A stretch of DNA of 64,000 bases from Arcobacteraceae bacterium (GCA_028687375.1 JAQUAG010000003.1:91122-155121), one strand, 5' to 3'. Counted from the first letter of the stretch, positions 9,480 through 18,728 are shown. Notes: generated by a model not told the origin, from the sequence alone. Program-made: numbers and translations.

Positions 9480-10158
9480 TATTTCCCTCTTTACCTGCTA
9501 CTTTACTAAGACTCGCATGGACAAAATTTAAGCCTAGTTTGAAAGCTTCACTTATAAATCTATCTCTTGCAACTCTTATTGCTAGTGGGTCTTGTACCAC
9601 ACCATTGCTATTTCTTTTAACACTTTGTCCCACTTCATATTGTGGTTTGAAAAGTATAATCACATCTTTATGCGCTAACCTTGCGATATCATCCAAAATA
9701 TTTAAAATACTGATAAACGATACATCGCAAGTCACCACATCATATGTAGTATTTGGCTTGAAATCTCTTATATCTGTTTTTTCAAAAACTGTTAGTTTTT
9801 TATCATCTCGTATAGTTTCGTGAAGTTGGTTTGTCCCAACATCAACACAAGTAACAGATGCAATATCATTTCTTAAAAGTATTTGGGTAAATCCACCTGT
9901 GCTACTTCCTATATCAAGTGCTGTTTTATCTTTTAATTCCACATCGATTTCAAATAAAAAGTATTTGAGTTTGTAAGCGGCTCGGCTCACAAAAAACTCA
10001 TCTTGAAGAATCTCTATCTCCATCCCCTCTTCATAATGAAACGATGTTTTAGTGATAACTACACCATCAACTTTGATTTTTTTATTTCTAATAAGCTCAC
10101 TTGCTTTATTACGACTTTGTATTTGCGGATGGTTGGTTAAGTGTATATCTAATCTCAT
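9451..10158 (-). CDS. tlyA: TlyA-family rRNA 2'-O-methyltransferase
   Basis: 235 residues. An N-terminal S4 RNA-binding domain (MRLDIHLTNHPQIQSRNKAS, KIKVDG) is followed by an FtsJ/RrmJ-type methyltransferase domain with ALDIGSSTGGFTQILL. TlyA enzymes 2'-O-methylate cytidines in 16S and/or 23S rRNA and affect capreomycin sensitivity. The start has no purine-rich ribosome site and sits 7 nt after a TATAAT box, so the mRNA may be leaderless. Confidence 0.9.
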   Translation of the reverse strand: MRLDIHLTNHPQIQSRNKASELIRNKKIKVDGVVITKTSFHYEEGMEIEILQDEFFVSRAAYKLKYFLFEIDVELKDKTALDIGSSTGGFTQILLRNDIASVTCVDVGTNQLHETIRDDKKLTVFEKTDIRDFKPNTTYDVVTCDVSFISILNILDDIARLAHKDVIILFKPQYEVGQSVKRNSNGVVQDPLAIRVARDRFISEAFKLGLNFVHASLSKVAGKEGNIEELFYFKK

Positions 10159-10165
10159 AAGGGGA

Positions 10166-10171
10166 ATTATA
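10166..10171 (-). promoter_or_regulatory. -10 box of tlyA, implying a leaderless transcript
   Basis: TATAAT on the minus strand is followed by TCCCCTT and then directly by the tlyA ATG. The usual 6-8 nt spacing would put the transcription start at or next to the start codon. Confidence 0.5.
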
Positions 10172-10303
10172 GTTGAAGTTTATAGAAAAAGAGATTTAAT
10201 GAAACCTTGAGGAAGTTTTGAAAATAAAATAACAAAATGACATATTTTTAAAGCAAAATTTATTTTTTTGATAGACTTTCTTAAAAAATGTGGAGAGTAT
10301 AAA

Positions 10304-10855
10304 ATGGAGATGATTTTAAATGAAAATATAGAAACCAAAATATATGAGATACGAGGGATGAAGGTGATGCTTGATAGTGACTTGGCGAAGCTTTATGAAG
10401 TGGAGACAAAAAGGATAAATGAAGCTGTTAAAAACAATCCTGAAAAATTTCCTTTTGATTTTTATTTTGAATTGACAAACGAAGAGGATAAAATCTTAAG
10501 GTCGAAATTTTCGACCTTTAAGGATAGCTTAAATAATAGAAAATATTTACCTAAAGTATTTACAGAGCAAGGTGTATATATGTTGGCTACAGTTTTAAAA
10601 AGTGATATTGCTACAACTACAACTATTATGATTATGCGAACATTTACAAAAATGAGGGAATTTGCTCTCACTTATAGCGACATCATCAAGCGACTGAGTG
10701 AAATCGAAAAAACAATAAAAATAGACCAACAACAAATGAACTACAACACAGAAAGAATTGATGATGCTTTTGCACTTCTTACGGAAATTCTGAACGACAC
10801 AAAGAGGACAAACAAAAACCTCATAGGCTTCCGCCCAAAAAGTGAAGAGCTCTAA
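10304..10855 (+). CDS. ORF6N-domain DNA-binding protein
   Basis: The N-terminal ~110 residues match the ORF6N domain: KIYEIRGMKVMLDSDLAKLY, then NPEKFPFDFYFELT, then TEQGVYMLATVL. The C terminus is a short charged, helical region. ORF6N proteins are common in prophages and as lone chromosomal genes; their role is thought to be DNA binding. The ATG at 10304 is chosen because GGAGAG lies just upstream; a TTG at 10268 has none. No other phage gene is nearby, so this looks like a solitary acquired gene. Confidence 0.8.
   Translation: MEMILNENIETKIYEIRGMKVMLDSDLAKLYEVETKRINEAVKNNPEKFPFDFYFELTNEEDKILRSKFSTFKDSLNNRKYLPKVFTEQGVYMLATVLKSDIATTTTIMIMRTFTKMREFALTYSDIIKRLSEIEKTIKIDQQQMNYNTERIDDAFALLTEILNDTKRTNKNLIGFRPKSEEL
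10495..10522. repeat. Near-perfect inverted repeat inside the ORF6N gene
   Basis: GGTCGAAA and TTTCGACC (10500-10507 and 10509-10516) flank one central base. CTTAA/TTAAG arms extend the pairing with one bulge. The repeat lies in codons of the KILRSKFSTFKD segment and could form an mRNA hairpin or act as a binding site. Confidence 0.6.
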
Positions 10856-10933
10856 AAGATTATAAGTTTTGAAAGAAATCAACCTCTAATATCCATTTTG
10901 TTACAATTTATAAAATTGAAAATAGGATAAATA

Positions 10934-11479
10934 TTGCAATTTATACAAAAAGAATTTAGTTCAACAATTGAAGTGAAAAAGTCAAAATTTATAGCCCATC
11001 TTTGCCCCTACGATGAATTTGATGCGATGATGGAGAGGCTTAAAAATGAACATCCAAAAGCGAGGCACTATGTTTATGCTTACCGCTTTTTAAATGAATT
11101 TGACCAAATAGTGGAAAACTCTAGCGATGATGGGGAGCCAAAAGGGACAAGTGGACGACCTTGCCTAAAGGTACTCAATGGTGCAGAGATTATCAATAGT
11201 GCAGTTGTTGTTGTGCGATATTTTGGTGGAACGATGCTTGGAACTGGTGGGCTTGTAAAAGCTTATAGTGATGCTGTTAATGCTGTAGTTGAGATAAGTG
11301 AATTTATCAACTATGAAAAGCTTGAAGAGAAAATAATCACAGTTTCATACACAGATTTAGCAAAAGTGGAGCATACTTTAAAAGCACTTGATATACATAT
11401 AAAAGAGAAAGAGTTTGGAAATGATGTAGTTCTAACACTTCAAGCTACAAAAGAGAAACTAGAACAATTTCAGTATTAA
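10934..11479 (+). CDS. YigZ/IMPACT-family protein (UPF0029)
   Basis: 181 residues with the IMPACT signature: KSKFIAHLCP, KARHYVYAYR, DDGEPKGTSGRP and VVRYFGGTMLGTGGL. The family is linked to translation control in eukaryotes; the bacterial role is poorly defined. The start is TTG at 10934, preceded by AGGAT at suitable spacing. It lies 20 nt upstream of the DUF423 gene in the same direction. Confidence 0.85.
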   Translation: MQFIQKEFSSTIEVKKSKFIAHLCPYDEFDAMMERLKNEHPKARHYVYAYRFLNEFDQIVENSSDDGEPKGTSGRPCLKVLNGAEIINSAVVVVRYFGGTMLGTGGLVKAYSDAVNAVVEISEFINYEKLEEKIITVSYTDLAKVEHTLKALDIHIKEKEFGNDVVLTLQATKEKLEQFQY

Positions 11480-11499
11480 AAAACAAAAAAGGAGTTATT

Positions 11500-11886
11500 T
11501 TGATAACAAAAAATGTAAAAATATTTTTACAAATTGCCTCACTTATGATGGTATTAAATATTGCAATCGGAGCTTTTGGAGCTCATGGACTTCGACCATA
11601 TCTTGATGAGTATGGAACAATTATTTATAATAAAGGGGTTGCATACTCTTTTTATAACACTTTAGGGTTATTTGCTATTGCATTTATGAGCTATCTTCTT
11701 CCAGAATCTACAAAGCTTATAAAAGGGTATTATTTTATCTTAGCTGGAATTTTGATATTTTCATTTTCACTTTATATTTTATCTTTAACAAAAATACTAT
11801 GGCTTGGTGCTATTACTCCAATTGGTGGAACTGCTATGATTATTGGATGGATTTTGGTGTTTTTAGGGCTTAAAATTAAAGGATAA
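11500..11886 (+). CDS. DUF423 inner-membrane protein
   Basis: 128 residues with four hydrophobic helices and the typical opening IAIGAFGAHGLRPYL and closing GGTAMIIGWILVFLGL of the DUF423 (YgdD-like) family. The start is TTG, with a consensus AAAGGAG seven nt upstream. No biochemical function is known for the family. Confidence 0.85.
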   Translation: MITKNVKIFLQIASLMMVLNIAIGAFGAHGLRPYLDEYGTIIYNKGVAYSFYNTLGLFAIAFMSYLLPESTKLIKGYYFILAGILIFSFSLYILSLTKILWLGAITPIGGTAMIIGWILVFLGLKIKG

Positions 11887-11919
11887 ATTATCGAAATTAT
11901 AGTATCTGTTATTATTTTA

Positions 11920-12156
11920 TTGATAATTGGGTTTGTTATATATCAAAGTACAAAAACAAACTTCCAAATCAAATCTAGTGGCATTAAGAAATCTGAAATA
12001 ATTAATGAGTATAAAAATAAACTTGATGCATTGGAAACGAAAGAGGAAAAAGTGGTATACCTTAAAACTATCAATCAAGAACTCTCTCGTAATATATTTT
12101 TTGAACAAAATGAGATACGAGAAATCATTCAAGACTTTGTAAAAAGAATAATTTGA
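11920..12156 (+). CDS. Small membrane-anchored protein, unknown function; start uncertain
   Basis: 78 residues from the TTG at 11920: a hydrophobic start (IIGFVIYQS) then a charged helical tail. The frame continues without stop back to the DUF423 stop at 11884-11886. The only good ribosome site, AAAGGA at the end of DUF423, points to an ATT or ATC at 11887-11892 rather than to this TTG. Starting there would give a full transmembrane helix (IIEIIVSVIILLIIGFVIY). No family was recognised. Confidence 0.5.
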   Translation: MIIGFVIYQSTKTNFQIKSSGIKKSEIINEYKNKLDALETKEEKVVYLKTINQELSRNIFFEQNEIREIIQDFVKRII

Positions 12157-12167
12157 AATATCAAAAG

Positions 12168-14357
12168 CTAGCTTACATAACCTATTTTAATAGTTGTTTC
12201 AAGCCCTTTATATTTTTGATTTTCATAGATAAATGATTTATTTTGGACATATATATCACCATTGAGTGAGATATTGATTTTATTTTTAATAAAATACAAT
12301 CCAAGCCCTTTACCTTTGGACTGATGATATGTTGTAAAATAAGGTTCAAAAATCTTATCGATATTTTTTTCACTCACTCCACCAGCATTATCATAAATTG
12401 TAAAAATAATATTTTTTCGTTTTTTATTAATATTAAAAACTATCAATTTAAAGTTTTCATCTGGCAAATGTTGTAAGGCTTCGACACTATTTTGTATAAT
12501 CTCTTGAATTGAATCAAATAATATCTTTGAAATAAATGTATTATCCCAAGAGTTATCATCATTAAAATGAAACATAATATTTGATATCTCAAAATCACTT
12601 TTAAAATATGATTGAAGAGATAGGACTAAGTCTTTTAAACTTATCTCTTCATGTATCTCTAAATTACTCTCAATTTTATGATTAAAAGTATCGAGCATCA
12701 AAGATATATCATTTGTTATCTTTACTATCTTTTCTGAATATTTATACAACTCATCTTTATCAATTGTATCCATTTCAAATTTCAACGACATAGTACTTGC
12801 AAATGTACTTATAAGACTAAGTGGTTGTCTCCAGTGATGTGCAATATTTGTAATCATTTCACTCAAAGCTTTAACTTTCATATCATTTGCAACTCTATCA
12901 TCCATAGCTTTTAAATCTGTAATATTTGTAAATACAGCAATTGCATTTGTATTCGTTTCATCCAAAAACTTTGCATACACAAAATAGAGATATTCTTGTT
13001 CATCTTTCATCATCAACACTTTATTAACTTGATCACTATTTTCTTGTAAATAGTCCACCCAATGGATACCATTATTATTTTTTTGAAGATATCCCTCTTT
13101 TTCAACAAATAAATCACAAATACATTCATATTTACTTTTAAATTGTTCAATATTTTCAATCTCAAAAAATCTAAATAATTCATTATTCGCCATAATCATC
13201 ACATGTGTTTTTACATTTGTTACAACTACTATATTTCCCATACTATCAAGTATTTTTTGTAAAAAATCATTCTTTAAAAGTGCCTCTTTTTGAGCAATCT
13301 CTTTTTGAACTATCTCTCTTTTTAATGTTCTCGTATAGTAAGCTACTAGTACTATTATTAATAAAATAGCCATGATAATAATAGCAATAATTATTTTAAT
13401 ATGAATATCCAAACTCAAACTAATTATCGGTGGAGCATTGTATTTATAGATAAAATCTTTTGCATTAAAATCACTTTTAACAAGCCCAAGGACTTTAAAG
13501 ACACTCCCCATCTCAGAAAGCTTTGCATAATCTAAAATCCCAAAATTACCATCATTATCATATGAAATCTTTTTTAGTACCTCACCCTCTTCTATCAAAT
13601 CATACAGTGTTTTATTTTGAGAATTATATTTTTCATAAGTTACCCTTGCGCTCTCTTCAATATGTGTATAAGCATATTGCCAACCTTTTAAAGTTGCTTC
13701 ATAAAAATCTCTTACTAGCTTTGGATTTTTTTGTAAAAAGATAGTATTAACAGTTAATAAATCATCATAAAAATCAAATCCATAATCTTTTGGTTGTAAA
13801 ATCTTATATTTGATACCAAGCTTATCTAATTGAAGTGGTTCATTTGAGATATAGCAAGCCATAGCATCTGTTTTACCATCTATTAAATCTTGTACATTAA
13901 AACTATGTGGTATAAAATTAACATTTGAAGCATCTAATTGAAATGAATTTAACATAGCTAAAACAGAAGCACTATCTTTTGCATCACTTGTCACCATCAC
14001 TTTTTTACCAAATAGATCTTTTGGAGTATTTACCCCTGACTTTTCTAAAACCATAAGAACCATTGGTGAGTGTTGATATGAAGTTCCAAGGATAACAATA
14101 TCACTACCATTCATCTTATCAATCAATGCACTTGATTTTCTAATTGTAAAATCACTATTAGTTTTCATAGATTTTTCAGAATACTCTTTTATCTCTACAT
14201 CTAAACCAACATCGTTATAATAACCTTTCTCTTTTGCCATATAGTATCCAGCAAATTGAAATTGATTGAGCCATGAGAGTTGTACAGAAACTTTTTGAGT
14301 TGTTTCACCCAAAAGTGTAGAAAATAAAAATATACACAATAAAACTATTTTTTTCAT
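12168..14357 (-). CDS. Hybrid sensor histidine kinase with periplasmic NMT1/THI5-like substrate-binding domain
   Basis: 729 residues. A signal peptide (~1-18) leads into a periplasmic domain resembling NMT1/THI5-like ABC solute-binding proteins (QLSWLNQFQFAGYYMAKEKG). Then come one TM helix (~320-345), a PAS-like region, a HisKA H-box IAHHWRQPL (His near residue 505) and a HATPase with N-box IQNSVEAL, DNAGG and GKGLGLYF. It probably reads a small, perhaps thiamine- or pyrimidine-like, ligand; the ligand is inference. No response regulator is adjacent, so the partner is elsewhere. Confidence 0.85.
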   Translation of the reverse strand: MKKIVLLCIFLFSTLLGETTQKVSVQLSWLNQFQFAGYYMAKEKGYYNDVGLDVEIKEYSEKSMKTNSDFTIRKSSALIDKMNGSDIVILGTSYQHSPMVLMVLEKSGVNTPKDLFGKKVMVTSDAKDSASVLAMLNSFQLDASNVNFIPHSFNVQDLIDGKTDAMACYISNEPLQLDKLGIKYKILQPKDYGFDFYDDLLTVNTIFLQKNPKLVRDFYEATLKGWQYAYTHIEESARVTYEKYNSQNKTLYDLIEEGEVLKKISYDNDGNFGILDYAKLSEMGSVFKVLGLVKSDFNAKDFIYKYNAPPIISLSLDIHIKIIIAIIIMAILLIIVLVAYYTRTLKREIVQKEIAQKEALLKNDFLQKILDSMGNIVVVTNVKTHVMIMANNELFRFFEIENIEQFKSKYECICDLFVEKEGYLQKNNNGIHWVDYLQENSDQVNKVLMMKDEQEYLYFVYAKFLDETNTNAIAVFTNITDLKAMDDRVANDMKVKALSEMITNIAHHWRQPLSLISTFASTMSLKFEMDTIDKDELYKYSEKIVKITNDISLMLDTFNHKIESNLEIHEEISLKDLVLSLQSYFKSDFEISNIMFHFNDDNSWDNTFISKILFDSIQEIIQNSVEALQHLPDENFKLIVFNINKKRKNIIFTIYDNAGGVSEKNIDKIFEPYFTTYHQSKGKGLGLYFIKNKINISLNGDIYVQNKSFIYENQKYKGLETTIKIGYVS

Positions 14358-14512
14358 TCGTTGTATCCCCTTTCACAGTAGAGATATCCATATAATTATT
14401 AAACGCCAGCTATTTTTAACAAATTGTATAACTTATAGACTTAATAAAATAATATTTTGTGGTTCATTTTGTAACCAATAATAATTTGAAAAAATTGTGT
14501 TACTTTTAATCT

Positions 14513-15034
14513 CTACTTTTCAAGTAAAGCATCACGAGCTTGAGTGATTTTTATAAATCTCTCATGAGTTCCACCCACATCGGGATGAGCAATTTTAGCA
14601 ATCAATCGATAAGCTGATTTTATTTGAGATACTTTAAGGACTCCCTCTAGTGGCAAATACAATAGTTCTCTGTGTTCTCTCTCTTTTACTTGCTCTAAAT
14701 TGGTTTTGGATTCTCTTTTTTGTTTGTTGTATCTTTTGATATCTTCGTATAGTTGTTCTTGTGATTTTCGTTGCTTTTCAAAAGACTCTTTGAGCAATAA
14801 ACTTTGTTCCTTTTCCCATTTTTCCTCAGACATCACAACACAAGCAGCAAAACTAATCTCTCCAGTATTTTTGAGTTCATCTAAACTAAATGGACCCACC
14901 ATCTCATACGGCTCTTCTAACCAACCATTTTTAAACTCATCATCAATTCGACCAATCGTTACAAAATCACAAACACCAAGGTTGCTATTCCAAATAATAA
15001 AGTCAACTTCGAGATACTCTGTAAAATCTTGCAT
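14513..15034 (-). CDS. Protein with C-terminal DnaJ (J) domain
   Basis: 173 residues. The N-terminal ~75 residues are unrecognised. A charged coiled-coil stretch (~80-120) leads to a short J-domain with the Hsp70-stimulating HPD motif (IAKIAHPDVGGTHERF). J-domains activate DnaK; here it is at the C terminus, and the unknown N-terminal part presumably picks the client. AAGGGG sits upstream of the ATG. Confidence 0.75.
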   Translation of the reverse strand: MQDFTEYLEVDFIIWNSNLGVCDFVTIGRIDDEFKNGWLEEPYEMVGPFSLDELKNTGEISFAACVVMSEEKWEKEQSLLLKESFEKQRKSQEQLYEDIKRYNKQKRESKTNLEQVKEREHRELLYLPLEGVLKVSQIKSAYRLIAKIAHPDVGGTHERFIKITQARDALLEK

Positions 15035-15124
15035 ATATTAGCCCCTTTTGGATGGTATATGCAAGATGTGTGCTATTGGGAGATAAATGACTTTAGAATT
15101 TAGTTTATGAGTTATCTATATTAG

Positions 15125-15130
15125 ATTATA
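15125..15130 (-). promoter_or_regulatory. -10 box upstream of the J-domain gene
   Basis: TATAAT on the minus strand, about 90 nt before the J-domain protein ATG. It sits directly beside the hairpin that closes the preceding gene. Confidence 0.4.
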
Positions 15131-15162
15131 CTTTGGAGTAAGACTAGATAATTACTCAAAGT
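15130..15162 (-). terminator. Hairpin at the end of the purH unit
   Basis: ACTTTGAGTAA and TTACTCCAAAGT pair with one bulge around a ~10-nt loop. The upstream arm includes the stop codon of the 91-residue gene. No T-run follows, so termination is uncertain. Confidence 0.4.
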
Positions 15163-15427
15163 TTTTATGGTCTTCAAAATCAGTTTTTAATCGTTGTTTA
15201 TCTTTTTGAAATAATGATTTTTTTAGCTCATCAATATGTGTCAATCCATAAAAAAGTAACACACCACTCGCGGTATAAGAATCTGTTGTTTTAAAATATT
15301 GTGTTTCAACAAAATTATTTTCAACAGAGGGTTCTTGTTTTTGATTATAAAGCATTATATTATAGGAACTATTGGTATCTGCAAGTACAACTTGTACCAA
15401 TACCAATAAACCTATAAAAAGTTTCAT
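15152..15427 (-). CDS. Small secreted protein, unknown function
   Basis: 91 residues with a likely signal peptide (MKLFIGLLVLVQVVLA, cleavage near residue 16). The mature part is polar, with one weakly hydrophobic stretch (SGVLLFYGLTHI) and a charged C terminus. It starts 3 nt after the purH stop, so it is likely co-transcribed with purH. No family recognised. Confidence 0.6.
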   Translation of the reverse strand: MKLFIGLLVLVQVVLADTNSSYNIMLYNQKQEPSVENNFVETQYFKTTDSYTASGVLLFYGLTHIDELKKSLFQKDKQRLKTDFEDHKNFE

Positions 15428-15430
15428 TTT

Positions 15431-16963
15431 CTAATGTAAAAAGTGTCTAACACCCGTAAAATAAAGTGCCATCCCATATTCATTTGCAGCAGCGATAACT
15501 TCATCATCTCTTACGCTTCCACCTGGTTCAATTACACATTTTACACCAGCCTCACTTGCTGCATCTATACTATCTCTAAATGGAAAAAATGCTTCACTTG
15601 CTAGTACTGAACCAGTTGTATCAAGTCCCATATCAGCTGCTTTTCGTAAAGCTGCTTTTGCTGCATCTACTCTACTTGTCATCCCCATCCCAACAGCTAC
15701 CATTGCAGAATCTTTTACATAAACTACACAGTTTGATTTTGTTAAAGATGCTATTTTATAAGCTATCTCCATATCTTTTAACTCTTGTTCTGTTCCGCTT
15801 CTTGAAGTTTTAAGCTCGCTATTCTTAACTTCATCTGCTCCAACTACATCGCTATCTTGGAAAACAAATCCACCATCTACGATTTTGAAGTTGATAGCGT
15901 CATTTGCCATTTCAAGTTTTGTTGTACCTTGAGAGAATAGTTTGATTCTTTGTTTTCTACTAAGTTCTACGATTGCTTCTTCTGTGAAATCAGCTGCATA
16001 TACAACCTCTAAAAATATCTCATTCATTTTAATAGCAAGGTCAAGTTCAACGATACCATTAACTGCAACAACTCCACCAAATGCACTTACAGGGTCACAT
16101 TTCAAAGCTTCTGTGTAAGATTCTAAAAGTGTATCTTTTATCGCAAATCCACAAGGATTTCCATGCTTAACGATACAAACTGCATTATCAGAACCAAAAG
16201 CCGATGCTATTTTAGCAGCTCCTGAGATATCTCCCATATTGTTGAAACTTGCTTCACCTTTTAGAGTTTTAAATTTTGTTGAAAGATGATTGTCAAATTC
16301 GTACAATGCACCTTTTTGGTGTGGATTTTCACCATATCTTGTATCAAATACTTTAGTTCCAACGATAAATTGTTTAGTTCCAAAACCATTATTAAATCGT
16401 TTATTCATATAGTTTGCTATCATTGCATCATATGAAGCTGTATGTTCATACGCTTTTATCATCATATCTCTTCTAAACTCAACAGTATTCGTATTATTTT
16501 TAAGATTAGAAAGAACTAAATCATAATCAGCAACATCAGTTACAATGATAACAGAGTCAAAGTTTTTAGCAGCTGACCTTACCATCGCTGGTCCACCGAT
16601 ATCTATATTTTCGATAATCTCTTCAAAATCATCTGTTTTTTCAATAGTTGCTTTAAATGGATACAAATTCACACAAACCAAATCAATCCCCTCAACACCT
16701 AACTCACGAGCTTGGTCAAGATGAGATTGTTTATCTCTTCTATGAAGAATTCCACCATGAATGTATGGGTTAAGAGTTTTCACTCTCCCTTCAAAACATT
16801 CTGGAAATTTTGTAACTTCGTTTGCTTCAATAACTGCAATTCCAGCTTCTTGTAAAGCTTTGTATGTTCCACCTGTTGAGATGATTTCATACCCTAAACT
16901 TACTAACTCTTTTGAAAAATTCACAACACCACTTTTATCACTTACACTTATTAATGCTCTCAA
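15431..16963 (-). CDS. purH: Bifunctional AICAR formyltransferase/IMP cyclohydrolase
   Basis: 510 residues, usual family length. The N-terminal MGS-like cyclohydrolase domain begins [18 protein letters not shown], with STGGTYKAL. The C-terminal AICARFT domain has [23 protein letters not shown] and [12 protein letters not shown]. It catalyses the last two steps of de novo IMP synthesis. The ATG is preceded by a ~100-nt leader containing a 30-nt palindrome, with a TATAAT box further upstream. Confidence 0.95.
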   Translation of the reverse strand: MRALISVSDKSGVVNFSKELVSLGYEIISTGGTYKALQEAGIAVIEANEVTKFPECFEGRVKTLNPYIHGGILHRRDKQSHLDQARELGVEGIDLVCVNLYPFKATIEKTDDFEEIIENIDIGGPAMVRSAAKNFDSVIIVTDVADYDLVLSNLKNNTNTVEFRRDMMIKAYEHTASYDAMIANYMNKRFNNGFGTKQFIVGTKVFDTRYGENPHQKGALYEFDNHLSTKFKTLKGEASFNNMGDISGAAKIASAFGSDNAVCIVKHGNPCGFAIKDTLLESYTEALKCDPVSAFGGVVAVNGIVELDLAIKMNEIFLEVVYAADFTEEAIVELSRKQRIKLFSQGTTKLEMANDAINFKIVDGGFVFQDSDVVGADEVKNSELKTSRSGTEQELKDMEIAYKIASLTKSNCVVYVKDSAMVAVGMGMTSRVDAAKAALRKAADMGLDTTGSVLASEAFFPFRDSIDAASEAGVKCVIEPGGSVRDDEVIAAANEYGMALYFTGVRHFLH

Positions 16964-16994
16964 ATTCGATCCCTTATTTTTAGTTTATTTTTTC

Positions 16995-17024
16995 CTAGTT
17001 CCAAAGCTGGAGCTTGGGAACTAG
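16995..17024. repeat. 30-nt palindrome in the purH leader, REP-like
   Basis: Outer arms CTAGTTCC/GGAACTAG and inner arms AAGCT/AGCTT are separated by one mismatch and close on a GG loop. Read through, it gives the peptide VPKLELGN, which I recall recurring in spurious ORFs of many unrelated genomes that carry a dispersed GTTCCCAAGCTCCAGCTTGG-type repeat. Confidence 0.65.
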
Positions 17025-17063
17025 TTAAGGGTTTTTAGAGATACCCCTATTTTTGTGACGGCG

Positions 17064-17069
17064 ATTATA
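17064..17069 (-). promoter_or_regulatory. -10 box of purH
   Basis: TATAAT on the minus strand preceded by TTTTTG, about 100 nt upstream of the purH ATG. The palindrome at 16995-17024 would lie in the 5' untranslated leader. Confidence 0.5.
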
Positions 17070-17108
17070 CAAAAAGAGTGGTTACAACCCACTAAATTTG
17101 AATATAAT

Positions 17109-18728
17109 CTACTTTATCAACTCTTTATTATTTGCTAAAATAACATCATCTTTTAGATTAAAGTTGACATCTAAAAGGGCATAATCCCCATCATATTTCA
17201 CCACTTTATCAAGATTTTTATACTCATTCATAGGACTTTTGAGATATTTTTCAAAAGATTCTTTATCCACTTTTATATTCATAGTAAATGTGATGTAATT
17301 TAACAGTTCAGCTGATTTATTTAAAATATTATAGTTATTCTCTTTGAGTACAAAGTTAGCATCTAGCTTGAGTTCTTTGATTAAAAACTTCATCTTTGAA
17401 AATTTTAAATCACTAAATTCCATCCCATAATTCATCTCTCCACCATAGTTTGCTATTTCTATAATATGTTTTAAAAGTGGAGAAAATCCATCTAATTCCC
17501 AAGATGAAAATTGCTCTGTATTATCCATAATATATTTTATTGGCGCTAGCTTTACATTTGTCAATGAAGCGTGAATATCAGCTATTTTCGCATCTATATT
17601 ATAATTTGCTGTATGAAGTAAAAAGTCATCCACTTTTGTATTTGTTTTAATCGAAACATCATTTGAATCTGAAAATACATCGATATTAGAACTATTTTTC
17701 TTCCCTTTTAATTCAACATTTGCTAATTTAAAATTATCTTTAGTGTATATTATTCTGTACTCTAAATTTCTTTCAGTGTTACTATGTCTAACTTCAAATG
17801 TTTTATTTCCTAAAGAGTTGTACTTTATACCATCTATAATTCTTGAATTAAGATATATTTCAAAACTATCGATATGTTTTTCATTTTGTAAAATCTCATT
17901 TGCAATCGTTTTAATACATAAAATATTTTTGCACTCAGCTGTTTCCTCACTAATCTTTTTAGCTAAAAAAACTGTATAGTCATCTGGATTGTTAAAATTG
18001 TATTTTGTGTAGTACAAGAAATCATCTGCATTTGACGTAAACTTAAAGTTATAATCATCTTTATACTGAAAGTTATACTCGGCATTATTAGAAATTATCC
18101 CTACATTTTTATCTTCACTTGCTGTTTGAAGAAGGTATTTTTCAAGTGAAAATTTATTTACATCACCTAGTTTTATAATAGGCTTGATAAAATTCAATGC
18201 CATATTGGTCCCAACTTCTTCACTTTTAATATCAATATTATTAAAGTCAATCTCTTTGAGTTTCCCTCGTAGATTGAATACAAATGCAGCTCCAAATTTT
18301 TTAAGAAGCTCTTTGAGTTCCAAAAGTTTTATTTGATTTTTAGGAAAATCATTTGGCTCTATATAAACACTTACACTAAGAGGTTGCCAAATTTTTGTAG
18401 CAATATTCCCACTAAACTTCAACCCAAGAACATCATCATTCTCAGGCATAATACTTTCTAATAAAGTTTTATCAATTTTCACAGCTCCACTTAAAAAAGT
18501 TAAAAACTTCTCTTTATCATTCACTGTAAGAGAGTATTCTCTTTGTGAACTAAAATATCCTTTTTTCTCTTCAACTTTAAGCTCCATCCCTTTTATAGAT
18601 AAAGCTTCTTTTTGAGAGTCTATTTTTGGATTTACAACAACAGTTGAAATAATAAATGGCCATACCAATAGTGCAACAATAAGAACGCCAAAGCCTATTA
18701 AAACTTTCTTCCTATCAATCCTATGCAT
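17109..18728 (-). CDS. Large membrane-anchored periplasmic protein, unknown function
   Basis: 539 residues. A single N-terminal helix (VLIGFGVLIVALLVWPFII) anchors a long, mainly beta-type soluble part with many alternating polar/hydrophobic strands. The layout recalls DUF945/YdgA- or AsmA-like proteins, but no decisive motif was seen. The ATG overlaps the stop of the upstream Suv3-like helicase by 8 nt, so the two are translated from one mRNA. Confidence 0.6.
   Translation of the reverse strand: MHRIDRKKVLIGFGVLIVALLVWPFIISTVVVNPKIDSQKEALSIKGMELKVEEKKGYFSSQREYSLTVNDKEKFLTFLSGAVKIDKTLLESIMPENDDVLGLKFSGNIATKIWQPLSVSVYIEPNDFPKNQIKLLELKELLKKFGAAFVFNLRGKLKEIDFNNIDIKSEEVGTNMALNFIKPIIKLGDVNKFSLEKYLLQTASEDKNVGIISNNAEYNFQYKDDYNFKFTSNADDFLYYTKYNFNNPDDYTVFLAKKISEETAECKNILCIKTIANEILQNEKHIDSFEIYLNSRIIDGIKYNSLGNKTFEVRHSNTERNLEYRIIYTKDNFKLANVELKGKKNSSNIDVFSDSNDVSIKTNTKVDDFLLHTANYNIDAKIADIHASLTNVKLAPIKYIMDNTEQFSSWELDGFSPLLKHIIEIANYGGEMNYGMEFSDLKFSKMKFLIKELKLDANFVLKENNYNILNKSAELLNYITFTMNIKVDKESFEKYLKSPMNEYKNLDKVVKYDGDYALLDVNFNLKDDVILANNKELIK

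Noticed and set aside
10268-10303. TTG at 10268 as the start of the ORF6N protein
   Set aside because: No ribosome site upstream, while GGAGAG precedes the ATG at 10304.
16761-17024. Plus-strand ORF ending VPKLELGN
   Set aside because: It is antisense to purH and its end is only the translated palindrome.
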